DNA of 44,197 nt from Geothermovivens sp964644845 (GCA_964644845.1 CAZXXS010000108.1:1-44197), one strand, 5' to 3'. Shown: positions 9,541-18,238, counted from the first letter of the stretch. The notes: generated by a model from the letters alone, not told the origin. Numbers and translations are program-made.

Positions 9541-10323
9541 TCACCCGGTCAGGTGCCACTTCTCCAACTCCGGCAGGAAAGCGTAGTTCGTCAGATCGAA
9601 ATGGATCGGGGTCACGGAAACGTAGCCAGCCTTCACCGCGTAGTCATCTACGGTCTCATCAGGAGGGATTCCCACTTTCTCCCCCGCAAGCCAGTAGTAG
9701 GTCCGATTCCGCGGGTCCTTGCGAATCTCGTACCGTTCTTCGTAAACTGCTCTGCTCTGCTTCGTGACGCGAACACCGCGGATTTCTTCTTCCGGTAGTG
9801 GCGGCACGTTCACATTCAAGAAGACGCCCCTTGGCAGTCCCTTGTGCAAGATTTCCTCCGCGAGCTGCCGGGCAAATTTGGCCGCGTAGGCAAAATCCTT
9901 TTTCTCGAATGTGGCAAGAGAAATGGCAAACGACGGCACGCCAAGGATTGCCCCTTCTGTGGCTGCGGAAACGGTCCCACTGTAGATGATGTCGATGCCC
10001 GTGTTGGCGCCGTGATTGATGCCCGAGACTACCAGATCCCACTTGCGCTTCCCGTTTAGCAAGGCCCAGTACGCCACCTTGACGCAGTCGGCCGGTGTGC
10101 CTTTGACCGCGTAGCCGAAAAAACTCCCGTTCTTCTCGAAACTCCACACCCGCAGCGGGTCCGAGAGTGTGATGGCATGACCCACGGCGCTCATCTCTGT
10201 AGCGGGTGCCACAACCATGATCTCACCCAGATCCGCCAGAGCGTCCCGCAACGCCTGAAGCCCCCGAGCTGTGATGCCGTCGTCGTTGGTAACCAGAATG
10301 TGGTAACGCTTTTTCGATCGCAA
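9541..10323 (-). CDS. surE: 5'/3'-nucleotidase SurE, 260 aa
   Basis: SurE is a metal-dependent nucleoside-monophosphate phosphatase of the cytoplasm. The N-terminal metal site 'ILVTNDDG' is intact, followed by 'SGINHGANTG', 'GTVSAATEG' and 'VFLNVNVP'. I place the start at TTG 10323, which gives the usual SurE length. AGGGGT lies about 12 bases upstream, so the exact start is uncertain. A longer frame to 10413 adds 30 residues with no family similarity. It is followed 4 bases later by guaA. Confidence 0.92.
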   Translation of the reverse strand: MRSKKRYHILVTNDDGITARGLQALRDALADLGEIMVVAPATEMSAVGHAITLSDPLRVWSFEKNGSFFGYAVKGTPADCVKVAYWALLNGKRKWDLVVSGINHGANTGIDIIYSGTVSAATEGAILGVPSFAISLATFEKKDFAYAAKFARQLAEEILHKGLPRGVFLNVNVPPLPEEEIRGVRVTKQSRAVYEERYEIRKDPRNRTYYWLAGEKVGIPPDETVDDYAVKAGYVSVTPIHFDLTNYAFLPELEKWHLTG

Positions 10324-10467
10324 CCCTTTACTACCCCTGTTGTACTGAAGTAACGTGAGTTCGCGTTGTGAGGTCAGCTCCACCGTTTCGGTGCGGCCTT
10401 GCCCCCGGAGCACAAACTGTCAACCTTCGCCTCGATCGTGGACCAGTAAACACGGCCAATTTGCAGA

Positions 10468-10495
10468 CCCCGCGCGGGGTGTTCAGACACCCTCA
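10468..10495. repeat. Two overlapping inverted repeats between accD and surE
   Basis: ACCCCGCGCGGGGT is a 14-bp self-complementary block. It overlaps GGGTGT-TCAG-ACACCC, a 6-bp stem with a 4-nt loop. The two structures share bases, so they cannot form together. They sit about 150 bases upstream of the surE start on its strand. There is no T-run. Confidence 0.45.
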
Positions 10496-10538
10496 ACGGT
10501 CACGCACAGCGCAAGTCCGCTGCTCGCGCTTCAGGCAG

Positions 10539-10565
10539 AAAAACAGCGGGCTCTGCTTCCCAGCT
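10539..10565 (-). terminator. Probable rho-independent terminator of the accD transcript
   Basis: On the minus strand, 3 bases after the accD stop, AGC(T)GGG pairs with CCCGCT (6 bp with one bulge, 8-nt loop) and is followed by GTTTTT. The stem is short, so efficiency is uncertain. Confidence 0.5.
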
Positions 10566-10567
10566 CA

Positions 10568-11431
10568 TCAGCCGGAGCGCGAATCAATCAGGCCGAAACC
10601 GAAAAAGCGCAGGACCTGAGCCAGACGCGCCTTCAGCTCCCGCCGGGAGACGACAGCGTCGACGAAGCCGTGCTTGAGCAAAAACTCGGAGCGTTGAAAA
10701 CCTTCCGGCAATTCCTGGCGGATCGTTTGCTGAATCACCCTGGGGCCTGCAAAACCAATCAGAGCCCCCGGTTCCGCCAGAATCACGTCGCCAAGCATTG
10801 AGTAACTTGCGGTCACGCCTCCAGTTGTCGGATGTGTGAGGATTGAAATGTACGGGAGACGGGCTTGTTCCAGTCTGGTCAGGCGAGCGGAGGTCTTAGC
10901 CATTTGCATGAGCGACAGCGCGCCCTCCATCATCCGCGCACCACCAGATGCGGAAACCACAACCAGCGGCACGTGCAGCTCCAGCGCCTTGTCTGCTGCC
11001 CGCGCCACCTTCTCACCGACCACGGAACCCATGCTGCCACCGATGAAAGCGAAATCCATCACAGCCAGAACGGTTGGGATCGATTCCACCCTGGCCGTGC
11101 CCGTTACCACAGCTTCGTTCAGGCCGGTCTTTTTCTTGGCGTCCTTCAGGCGGTCGCTGTAGCGTTTGCTGTCCTTGAACCCCAGGGGGTCTACAGACTC
11201 GATGTGGGCGTTGAACTCCTCGAAGGAGCCTTCGTCCGCCAGAAGCTGGATGTAGTCGTGCGCGCGAATCCTGAAGTGGAACTCGCAATTTGGGCACACG
11301 AACTGGTTTCGTTCCAGCTCGCGCCGGTAGATGATCTCACCACACTTTTCGCACTTCAACCAGAGCCCATCCGGCAGGTCTTTTTTCTGCTGGGGTGTCA
11401 ACCCCTTGTTCGCTCGACGAAACCAGGCCAT
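10568..11431 (-). CDS. accD: Acetyl-CoA carboxylase carboxyltransferase subunit beta
   Basis: AccD forms, with AccA, the carboxyltransferase that moves CO2 from biotin to acetyl-CoA in fatty acid synthesis. The N-terminal four-cysteine zinc ribbon ('KCEKCGE', 'CPNCEFHF') lies at about 27-50. The crotonase-like core follows with 'SASGGARMMEG' (oxyanion region) and 'GFAGPRVIQQTI'. The length of 287 aa is standard. It lies 30 bases downstream of rimI, so it probably ends the porX-tsaE-tsaB-rimI-accD transcription unit. accA is not in the window. Confidence 0.96.
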   Translation of the reverse strand: MAWFRRANKGLTPQQKKDLPDGLWLKCEKCGEIIYRRELERNQFVCPNCEFHFRIRAHDYIQLLADEGSFEEFNAHIESVDPLGFKDSKRYSDRLKDAKKKTGLNEAVVTGTARVESIPTVLAVMDFAFIGGSMGSVVGEKVARAADKALELHVPLVVVSASGGARMMEGALSLMQMAKTSARLTRLEQARLPYISILTHPTTGGVTASYSMLGDVILAEPGALIGFAGPRVIQQTIRQELPEGFQRSEFLLKHGFVDAVVSRRELKARLAQVLRFFGFGLIDSRSG

Positions 11432-11461
11432 CGAATGCTCGCTCTCCCAGTCGAACCACAG

Positions 11462-11980
11462 TTACAGTTCCTTAGCCATCACGAGTGCGTCCTCTCGTGG
11501 TTTCTCGTAGTACCCCCGTCGCACACCGACCGTTCGAAAACCCAGCTTTTGGTACAGAGCAATCGCTGGCGTGTTACTGGCTCTCACCTCAAGCTGAGCG
11601 TACGTGCATCCACGATGCCGAGCCAGGTGCATCAGATGCTCGATCGTTGCCCTGCCGACACCGCGACGCCGAAACTTCGGAACGACCGCGATGTTGGCAA
11701 TGTGCAGCTCGTCTGCCACAATCCACGCAACCGCGTACCCCGCAAATTGCCCTCCCCATTCCATCACAAGTGCTACCGAAACGTCGGTGTTGGTAATTTC
11801 CGCGACGAAGTGTTGCGGGGCCCAGGGATTTGGAAAGAGCCGCCGCTCCCACGCAACCACTGTGGGCACGTCCTCCAAAGTCATTCGCCGGAAGCTTGGC
11901 CGCTCTCGTCCAGCTTCGCTCCCTTCCCGACTCGTTGAGCGGTTTTCCACGTCAACGCTCTGGGCCACCGGATCCCCCAA
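11462..11980 (-). CDS. rimI: Ribosomal-protein-alanine N-acetyltransferase, 172 aa
   Basis: This GNAT-family acetyltransferase is predicted to acetylate the N-terminus of ribosomal protein S18. The acetyl-CoA loop is 'VVPKFRRRGVGRATI' near residue 95, and 'YQKLGFRTVGVRRGYY' is the typical C-terminal GNAT strand. A TTG at 11980 with GAAGGA upstream overlaps the end of tsaB. GTG 11968, with GGGGGAT upstream, is an alternative. The catalytic domain begins at 'FRRMTLEDVP', so the first 30 residues are an extension. Association with tsaB is common in bacteria. Confidence 0.88.
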   Translation of the reverse strand: MGDPVAQSVDVENRSTSREGSEAGRERPSFRRMTLEDVPTVVAWERRLFPNPWAPQHFVAEITNTDVSVALVMEWGGQFAGYAVAWIVADELHIANIAVVPKFRRRGVGRATIEHLMHLARHRGCTYAQLEVRASNTPAIALYQKLGFRTVGVRRGYYEKPREDALVMAKEL

Positions 11981-12665
11981 GCAAGTTGTCCTTCGGAAGC
12001 TTGGCGACGAACTCTTGCAGGTAAAAAGGTTCAGCGCTTTCCAGGTCAGCCCATTTCCCTTGCGCAGCCAGCCGCGCGCCCAAAACCGCCACGTGACTCG
12101 CCCTTGCCTTTCCCGATCCCGCAGGCCAGACAGACGCGCCAGCGCTTTGCAAAGCGTTCACCACGGACTCAGGGAGAAGGTCCGTCTGTCCTACCACAAT
12201 GTCCACACCGCGGCAACACTCGGTTAGCGCGTCCTCCGACACCACTTCGGGTGCGCCCAGTTCCTGCAATTCACCGTTCTCGGCGCGGTAGCGAGCTGCG
12301 TAGAACTCGCCCCTGCGAGATCGCAAGAGCGAGCAAATGGTCCCGCCGCAACTGACGGCGTTTAAGGCAAGCGCCTCGAGGGTTGGCGCCGTTACCAGAC
12401 GGGCTTGATGTGGCAGAGCAAAACCTTTCGCGAAGGCGAGACCGATTCTAAGCCCGGTAAACGACCCTGGCCCAGACGAAACGGCAACCACCTCGATTTC
12501 CGCTGGTCTTAGCCCGGCGGTCTCAAGGAGCCACTGCACCACTACAGCGAGACGTTCGGCGTGGATTCGCCCCAGGTCCAGATTTACCTCGGCCAGCACA
12601 CGTTCGTCTTCGGCCAGAGCAGCCCCACACACCGGTGTTGCCGTTTCGATCGCGAGCACCTTCAT
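11952..12665 (-). CDS. tsaB: tRNA t6A biosynthesis protein TsaB, 237 aa
   Basis: TsaB is the inactive ASKHA-fold partner that activates TsaD in making N6-threonylcarbamoyladenosine at position 37 of tRNAs. The protein starts 'MKVLAIETAT', the family N-terminus, and continues with 'SSGPGSFTGLRIG' near residue 68. ATG 12665 overlaps the tsaE stop as ATGA, which decides the start; a longer in-frame reading to 12794 runs inside tsaE. tsaD itself is not in the window. Confidence 0.94.
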   Translation of the reverse strand: MKVLAIETATPVCGAALAEDERVLAEVNLDLGRIHAERLAVVVQWLLETAGLRPAEIEVVAVSSGPGSFTGLRIGLAFAKGFALPHQARLVTAPTLEALALNAVSCGGTICSLLRSRRGEFYAARYRAENGELQELGAPEVVSEDALTECCRGVDIVVGQTDLLPESVVNALQSAGASVWPAGSGKARASHVAVLGARLAAQGKWADLESAEPFYLQEFVAKLPKDNLLGGSGGPER

Positions 12666-13147
12666 TCGGCGTCTCCGCCCGCTTCCCAGTGCACGAGGAT
12701 CTCGCGTTCGTTCTCTCGACCGGGTTCGAAAAAAGCTCTCAGACGAATCTCTACGCGCTCTGGTGGCAGCAAGGCCCGCACCCTTTCGGCCCACTCGATC
12801 AGGCTCACACCTTCGCCGTAGAAGTACTCGTCGAGCCCCAGAGCAGCCGCCTGCCCGACGTGGTCAAGCCGGTAGAAATCAAAATGGTAAACAGGCACGC
12901 GCCCGCGGTACTCGTTGATGATCGTGAAACTCGGGCTCGTCACGTAGTCCGTCACCCCAAGCCCCGACGCGACTCCCTGAACAAGCCGTGTCTTTCCTGT
13001 TCCGAGCTCGCCGAACAGCGCCACCACATCCCCCGGCCGAAGGATCTGCGCCAGATCCCGTCCGAAGCTCACGGTGTCGGTCTCAGAAAAGGTGCGCAAC
13101 CGCAAGTCGTTGCCGCGCGCCAGTACACCCTCTTCCAGCCTGTACAC
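12662..13147 (-). CDS. tsaE: tRNA t6A biosynthesis ATPase TsaE, 161 aa
   Basis: TsaE is the P-loop ATPase that resets the TsaB-TsaD complex. The Walker A motif 'GELGTGKT' lies near residue 46, and 'SPSFTIINEY', 'HFDFYRL' and 'LIEWAERV' are family signatures. The start is GTG 13147, with GGGGGGA just upstream. It begins 9 bases after porX and ends overlapping tsaB. Adjacency of porX and tsaE is a recurrent arrangement in T9SS-bearing bacteria, as far as I recall. Confidence 0.94.
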   Translation of the reverse strand: MYRLEEGVLARGNDLRLRTFSETDTVSFGRDLAQILRPGDVVALFGELGTGKTRLVQGVASGLGVTDYVTSPSFTIINEYRGRVPVYHFDFYRLDHVGQAAALGLDEYFYGEGVSLIEWAERVRALLPPERVEIRLRAFFEPGRENEREILVHWEAGGDAE

Positions 13148-13156
13148 ACGTCCCCC

Positions 13157-14725
13157 CTACCCCTTCGGCTCCAGCACGAGAACGGGCAGAATCATTTCCT
13201 CGAGCGAAACCCCGCCGTGCTGAAAGCTGTCGCGGTACTGCGCGAGGTAGTGGTGGTAATTCGTCGGGTAAACAAAGTAGTAGTCTTCTTTGGCAATCAG
13301 GTAGTTGGCATTCACACCGCGCGCAGGCAGCTTGTAACGGCTGGGATCCCGCACGATGATTGCGTGCTTGGGGTTCACCTTGAGGTTGCGCCCGTATTTG
13401 TAGCGCAGGTTGGTGGAAGTCTCGCGGTCGCCGATGACCTGCGTGCCCCGCATGCCTCGCACGCTACCGTGGTCGCTGGTCATCACCACGTGGTAGCCGA
13501 GATCAGCCGCGGTGCGCAGCACGCGCAGCAGGTAGGAGTGCTCAAACCAGCTCCTGGTCAGTGAGCGGAACGCGGCTTCGTCCGGAGCGATTTGCTTCAG
13601 CACGTCAAGGTTGCTGCGCCGGTGCACAAGGATGTCTACGAAATTCAGCACAATGGCGACGAGCCGCGAGTCGCTAACGCTGCCGAAGTCGCGCTCGAGC
13701 CTCTTGGCCTCCTCGGCGTCGACCACCTTGACGTACTTCACCGGCCCGTGCAGGTCGAGCTCGTGGCGCTGCACCTGGCGTTCCAGGAGCTCGGGTTCGT
13801 AGCGGTTGCGGCTCAACTCGTCGTCCGGTCCTTTGCGCCACAGCTCGGGGTAAAGGCGCTCGACGTCCACCGGGTAGAGGCCGGCGAAAATCGCGTTGCG
13901 CGAGAAAGGCGTTGCCGTCGGGAGAATGCTGTAGTAGTAGTGCCGCGTCACCCGGAAGCGCGGGTAAAGCAGGTCCTCGAAGCTGAACCACTGGTCCAGA
14001 CGCACGTTGTCGATCACCACAAACAGCACCTTTTCGCCGGCTCGAAGCAGAGGCAGGATGTGACGCGCAAAGACGTCCGGCGAAAGGGGCGGTCGTTCGT
14101 CCGTCTTGTCCCAGATCCAGTGCTCGTAGTTGCTTTCGACGAAGCGGCCGAAGGCGGCGTTGCATTCCCGTCGCTGCTCAAGCAGGATCTCGCGCAAGCC
14201 GATGTCTGGATGCTCATCCATCTGGATTTCCCATTCGGCAAGGCGCACGGCCAGATCAATCCAGTCCCGCCAATCCAAGGGTTGAGCGAGGGCCGCTGAG
14301 ATCTTCGCGAACTCCTCCGTGTAGCGCCGCGAAATCCGCTCGCGCTCGATGCGGTGACGTTCCAGCACCCGCTTCAGCGTCATGATGATCTGGCTCGGGT
14401 TGACAGGCTTGGTGAGGTAGTCGTCGATCTTGCTGCCAATGGCTTCCTCCATCAACGACTCCTCTTCGCTCTTCGTCACCATGATGACCGGAAGCGACGG
14501 TTGCAACTCTTTCATTTCCACAAGCGCGGTGAGCCCGTCCTTGCCGTTGAGCATCTCGTCCAGCAAGACGGCGTCGAAAGGCTCGTGGCGCAAAATTTCG
14601 AGCGCGTCCTCGGCGTTGGTCACGGCCCGAACGTCGTAACCGCGGTCTTCGAGCACCATCAGGTGCGGCCGCAGAAGTTCGATTTCGTCGTCAACCCAGA
14701 GAATCTTAGCGCGATTCGCCGACAT
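13157..14725 (-). CDS. porX: PorX-type response regulator with PglZ/alkaline-phosphatase domain, 522 aa
   Basis: PorX regulates the type IX secretion system, and its PglZ domain is reported to act as a zinc-dependent phosphodiesterase. The receiver domain (about 5-125) is complete: acidic pair D12/D13, phosphosite D56, T84 and K106. A helical linker follows. The C-terminal half has 'VIDNVRLDQW', then 'TATPFSRNAIFAG' with the candidate nucleophile threonine, and the metal-site motif 'TSDHGS'. The start is ATG 14725 behind GAGGGAAA; the GTG at 14749 would start inside a terminator stem's T-run. No porY or sigP partner is in the window. A terminator and a promoter lie just upstream. Confidence 0.9.
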   Translation of the reverse strand: MSANRAKILWVDDEIELLRPHLMVLEDRGYDVRAVTNAEDALEILRHEPFDAVLLDEMLNGKDGLTALVEMKELQPSLPVIMVTKSEEESLMEEAIGSKIDDYLTKPVNPSQIIMTLKRVLERHRIERERISRRYTEEFAKISAALAQPLDWRDWIDLAVRLAEWEIQMDEHPDIGLREILLEQRRECNAAFGRFVESNYEHWIWDKTDERPPLSPDVFARHILPLLRAGEKVLFVVIDNVRLDQWFSFEDLLYPRFRVTRHYYYSILPTATPFSRNAIFAGLYPVDVERLYPELWRKGPDDELSRNRYEPELLERQVQRHELDLHGPVKYVKVVDAEEAKRLERDFGSVSDSRLVAIVLNFVDILVHRRSNLDVLKQIAPDEAAFRSLTRSWFEHSYLLRVLRTAADLGYHVVMTSDHGSVRGMRGTQVIGDRETSTNLRYKYGRNLKVNPKHAIIVRDPSRYKLPARGVNANYLIAKEDYYFVYPTNYHHYLAQYRDSFQHGGVSLEEMILPVLVLEPKG

Positions 14726-14749
14726 TTTCCCTCGTTTTGCGTAGACCAC

Positions 14750-14773
14750 AAAAAACAGCAGCCCAAGGCTGCT
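14750..14773 (-). terminator. Intrinsic terminator in the leader just before porX
   Basis: On the minus strand AGCAGCC-TTG-GGCTGCT (7-bp perfect stem, 3-nt loop) is followed directly by GTTTTTT. It lies between a candidate promoter (14930-14958) and the porX ATG at 14725. It would therefore end either a separate small RNA or a prematurely terminated porX mRNA. Confidence 0.75.
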
Positions 14774-15548
14774 CAGATTTCACGCTCACCTTCTTGTCCG
14801 CCTGGCTGAACGGCCTTGCGACCAGCCCGCAGTGCGCACACAGTGCAACACGACACACAGTCCACAGGCGCCGCTCTCGCTGCAATCAACCTGCAGCAAG
14901 GCAAAAAGTTTCAAATGTTTGACGCCATGAAAGTAGGAAATTCTCCGTTGATTGTCAATCGCTTTCAGGGGAAGCGGTTGCCTCGGTTTTGCCAGGACGA
15001 GACTCGGTTCGTCCAAACGATGTCCCCCGTTGCTTTGCTTCGTAACGTTGCAGTACCGGCAACGCCGGTCAGTACGGAATTGACCTTGCGAAATGGAATG
15101 AAGGGGAGACTGGGGATGTCGAAATCCTCAACGCCAGCCGTTTCCTCATTGACGTCGTACTTGAGTCAGTTCAAGCGAAGATCCTGTAACTACAAGAGGC
15201 GTGGAAAGCCTGGCGGGTTCCCAGCAAATGTTGTTGCTTTCGGCAAAGTGCCCAAGCACCGGCCGGGACCGGCCCGCGGCAGCATGTCCCAGCTGAGCCC
15301 AGCACAGTCGGGCATGCCTGTTGCGAGTCTGCGACTTGCCAGGCATCTCGAAGTTGGCGCACGCTGTTCGAGGCAAGTCTGCCAGCCATGAACATTCCCT
15401 CCTGGTATTTCCAGCCCTCACTCCTCGACGGTCGGTAGCAGGTCGGCACCGCACATGATCTCGGGCTGCTGGACCTCCGATCGGTTCACGACCTCGCCGT
15501 CATTCTCAGTTTTCGATTTGAACTATTGAACCAAATCACTTAGCTTAG
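14774..15548. other. Gap upstream of porX with no intact gene
   Basis: The part next to porX holds its leader and candidate promoter. Farther right there are only short open frames. One plus-strand stretch ending at TAA 15187-15189 reads 'YGIDLAKWNEGE' and 'ASRFLIDVVLESV' with codon use like a real gene. It has no start and opens only 46 codons earlier, so it may be a gene remnant. I recognise nothing else. Confidence 0.35.
14930..14958 (-). promoter_or_regulatory. Candidate promoter for the porX leader
   Basis: On the minus strand a consensus -35 TTGACA (14958-14953) is followed, after exactly 17 bases, by TACTTT (14935-14930). The -10 element is a weak match. Transcription would start near 14923, about 200 bases before porX. 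Confidence 0.4.
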
Positions 15549-15809
15549 ATGCGAGCCAGGAATTCCGGAAATCGGCGAGCACCCTTCGCGCTCCCAGGCG
15601 GTAAGCTGGGAAACCACTTGGCAGGTTGCATTCCGGAGTGCCCGGGTGTCGTCGCCTTCGGTAAAACCCTGACGGAGTGCCAGGCTGCACTTCGTTCCAC
15701 GCTCGAAGACTGGATTGTTCTCGGTCTGAAGCTCGCGCACAAACTGCCGGTTGTCAACGGGATCGATCTGAACAAAGAGCCCAGACGTGAGCCGCTGGAC
15801 ACCTTGTAA
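15549..15809 (+). pseudogene. hicB: HicB-family antitoxin, probably degraded at its N-terminus
   Basis: The C-terminal two thirds of this 86-aa frame match small HicB antitoxins: 'IPECPGVVAFGKTLTECQ', 'LRSTLEDWIVLGL' and 'LPVVNGIDLN'. The first 25-30 residues are rich in Arg, Asn and Gly and do not look like the usual first beta strand, so the 5' end has probably decayed. It overlaps the reading frame of hicA just downstream, as expected for a hicBA operon. The pair is on the plus strand, opposite to all genes around it, which suggests acquisition by transfer. Confidence 0.65.
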
Positions 15810-16017
15810 ACGGAGAGAGTTCATCCGGCGCCTGCTGAAACTCGGTTTTGAGGGCCCGTACAGCGGTACGCGCCATCAGTTCATGATCTTTGGGCAACAC
15901 CGCCTCGCGATTCCCTCGAACGCGGAGTATTCTGCGTCGCAACCATGACTCCTGCTACGGGAAGTCGAACGGATCCTTAGCAGGAAAATTCCGCTGCAAG
16001 AACGGGAAAACCTCTGA
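15787..16017 (+). pseudogene. hicA: HicA-family toxin interrupted by an in-frame TGA
   Basis: HicA toxins are small dsRBD-fold mRNA-cleaving proteins with a catalytic histidine. From GTG 15787 the frame reads 'KRREFIRRLLKLGFEG', 'YSGTRHQFMIFGQHRLAIP' (catalytic His present) and 'NAEYSASQP', then hits TGA at 15946-15948. The same frame continues as 'LLLREVERILSRKIP' to TGA 16015-16017, which is the normal C-terminal helix of this HicA subgroup. The stop sits where an arginine is expected, consistent with a CGA-to-TGA change. The toxin is therefore probably inactive. Confidence 0.75.
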
Positions 16018-16057
16018 CCTTCTTCAAACTCCGCATTTCGATTGCCTTGCCGGCAGG

Positions 16058-18238
16058 CTACATCCTGAGTTCCAGTTTACCTCCTTGAACGATCGCAGAG
16101 TGCGGAATCTCCATTCTGTCGAGACGCTTCCCGTTGAGTCTTGCTTCGCGAATGGTGGGCCCGTCCGCAAAGGACCCGCGCCTCTCGATTCGAAACACCC
16201 TCCCCGGTCGCCCCCACGCATCCAGGTGGAGCACAACTTTCCGGAAAAGAGGCGTGGTGATCTGGTACACCGGCTCGCCAGGGCACACCTGGTACAAGCC
16301 CATTGCGCTGAGCACGTACCAGGCCCACATCGTGCCGCAGTCGTCGTCCATTTCCGGGATGAAGCCGTCGGGGGTTGGGCGGTAGATGCGCCGGTGAACG
16401 GGGTGGCGCAAAAATCCGTGTGTACCGTAGCGCTGCGTCATCGGCTGCGTCAGGATCTTGTGAACCACGTCCTGCGTCAGGTGCGGTGCACCTGCGAAGT
16501 TGAAGAGAAACGGAGCGTGCAAATCCGGCTGATTCCCGTGGTTGTACAGATCGCGGTCGAAGAAGGTACGCAGTTCCTCCACAAAGGCCTGAGGCCCTCC
16601 GAAGAGGCGAATTAAGCCAGGTACATCGTGCAGCACAAACCAGCGCCACTGCCACATGCTGCCTTCGTACACGTAGGTCTCGTCGATGGCCGTCGGGTCC
16701 GTCGGAAACGGTAGCCAGTTACCGTTAGCATCCCGCGCGCGGAAGAAACGCAACGAGTCGTCCCAGACGTTGCGGTAAAAGCCCGCACGCCGGGAAAAAC
16801 GCGCCGCATCTTCCAAACGCCCCAGCAGACGAGCCATTTCAGCTACGCACCAGTCGTCGTAAGCAGCCTCCAGGGTGCGATCCGGTCGTTTTGGGATGTA
16901 ACCGAGCTTTTCCCAGCGAGCCGGGAGCTGGGCCAGCGCGTCGTGTTTCATCCCCTCGTAAGCTGTGGCCACATCGAAATCCGTGATGCCCTTCCGGTAG
17001 GCGTCCAGCAGAATGGCGCCGGTGTGCTCGTGACGGACATCAAGAAAGGGCCACTGCCGCCCGCCGTCGCGGTAGAGGTCCACCAGCGAGCACACGATGT
17101 CATGCAGGTAATCGGGAGCCACAAGAGAAAGCAGCGGGTACTTGGTCCGAAACGTGTCCCAGATTGAGTACGTGTCGTAGTGGACATGCCCTTGAGCCTC
17201 GTGCACACATCCGTCTGTGCCTCGGTAGGTCCCGTCGCTGGAAGTCGTGTTGAAGGGCATCGTGCACGAACGGTACAGTCCCGTGTAGAAGAGCGTTTTG
17301 TCCTCGTCGGTTCCCTCCACTTCCACGCGACCGAGAAGCTCATTCCAGGCCAGCCAGGCCGCTTCCCGCACAGCGGCAAAATCCCAACCCGGCAGCTCGA
17401 CGTGGAGGTCCTTTAGCGCTTGTTCAGGACTGATCGCCGAAAGTGCCACCTTGACCAACACCGCGCCGTCCACGGGACCAAAACGGAGAGCCAGCCCCAC
17501 GTGGGCTCCCGAGAGTGATTCGGGCCTGGCAACGTAAACTGAATCCGTCCAGCCAAACATTCTCTCGGGTCCTGGACGGAACTCAGCGGCAAACGAAACA
17601 GCGTACGTGTCGCTGCGCCCACAGTTGTGCCGAGCCACTACCCAGCCCAGCACAGTTCCGTCGCCTCGCACCACCACCCGGCTGCTCACAATCGGGGTGA
17701 AGCCCCGGCCTAAGTCCAGCAACAGCCAACGTGGCTTACCGCCTCCAAACGTGTACCGGTGCAGACCGACATGAGCCGTGCAGGTCAGTTGCACACGTAC
17801 CGACTCCGCCGTCTCAACAGCGTAGTAACCTGGCTCGGCCCGCTCCGTGCTCTTCAGAAAAGGCACGGCCAGCAGCTGGGGCCGTAGAGGCAGGCGCTCG
17901 CGCCTCGGAGTTACCAGGATGTTCCCGCCTTCACCCCGACAGCCCATTCCCCCGACACGCACGTGGCTAAACCCCAACAGGAGGGAATCATTGTAATCGT
18001 AGCCTGCGTGGGCGTGTCCTGTAACCGCACCGGGGTACGTGTCCGGGCTCAACTTCACCATCCCGAACGGCACCGTGGCGCCGGGGTACAACTGTCCGTG
18101 GTCGTCAGCGGTGGCAATGAACGGGTCCACGAAGGCAGCGGGGGTGGCCGGTTGAGAAGCACATCCCAACACAAATGGCAGAATGACACTCAGGCCACAA
18201 GCGAAAAGCGGCTTCAAAGAGCTCCTCACTGTGCGCAT
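16058..18238 (-). CDS. GH92 alpha-mannosidase-like lipoprotein, 726 aa
   Basis: GH92 enzymes are calcium-dependent exo-acting alpha-mannosidases. The protein begins with a lipoprotein signal peptide ending 'FVLGC' (Cys26). Family blocks follow: 'YPGATVPFGMVKLSPDT', 'GFSHVRVGGMGCRGEGGN', 'YEGSMWQWRWF' (catalytic Glu region) and 'EMDDDCGTMWAWYVLSA' (catalytic Asp region). Length is typical. I chose ATG 18238 because the signal peptide starts there; the alternative TTG 18265 adds nine residues and lacks a binding site. It is an isolated minus-strand gene, probably at the outer membrane or periplasm, degrading mannosides. The exact linkage cannot be told. Confidence 0.9.
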   Translation of the reverse strand: MRTVRSSLKPLFACGLSVILPFVLGCASQPATPAAFVDPFIATADDHGQLYPGATVPFGMVKLSPDTYPGAVTGHAHAGYDYNDSLLLGFSHVRVGGMGCRGEGGNILVTPRRERLPLRPQLLAVPFLKSTERAEPGYYAVETAESVRVQLTCTAHVGLHRYTFGGGKPRWLLLDLGRGFTPIVSSRVVVRGDGTVLGWVVARHNCGRSDTYAVSFAAEFRPGPERMFGWTDSVYVARPESLSGAHVGLALRFGPVDGAVLVKVALSAISPEQALKDLHVELPGWDFAAVREAAWLAWNELLGRVEVEGTDEDKTLFYTGLYRSCTMPFNTTSSDGTYRGTDGCVHEAQGHVHYDTYSIWDTFRTKYPLLSLVAPDYLHDIVCSLVDLYRDGGRQWPFLDVRHEHTGAILLDAYRKGITDFDVATAYEGMKHDALAQLPARWEKLGYIPKRPDRTLEAAYDDWCVAEMARLLGRLEDAARFSRRAGFYRNVWDDSLRFFRARDANGNWLPFPTDPTAIDETYVYEGSMWQWRWFVLHDVPGLIRLFGGPQAFVEELRTFFDRDLYNHGNQPDLHAPFLFNFAGAPHLTQDVVHKILTQPMTQRYGTHGFLRHPVHRRIYRPTPDGFIPEMDDDCGTMWAWYVLSAMGLYQVCPGEPVYQITTPLFRKVVLHLDAWGRPGRVFRIERRGSFADGPTIREARLNGKRLDRMEIPHSAIVQGGKLELRM

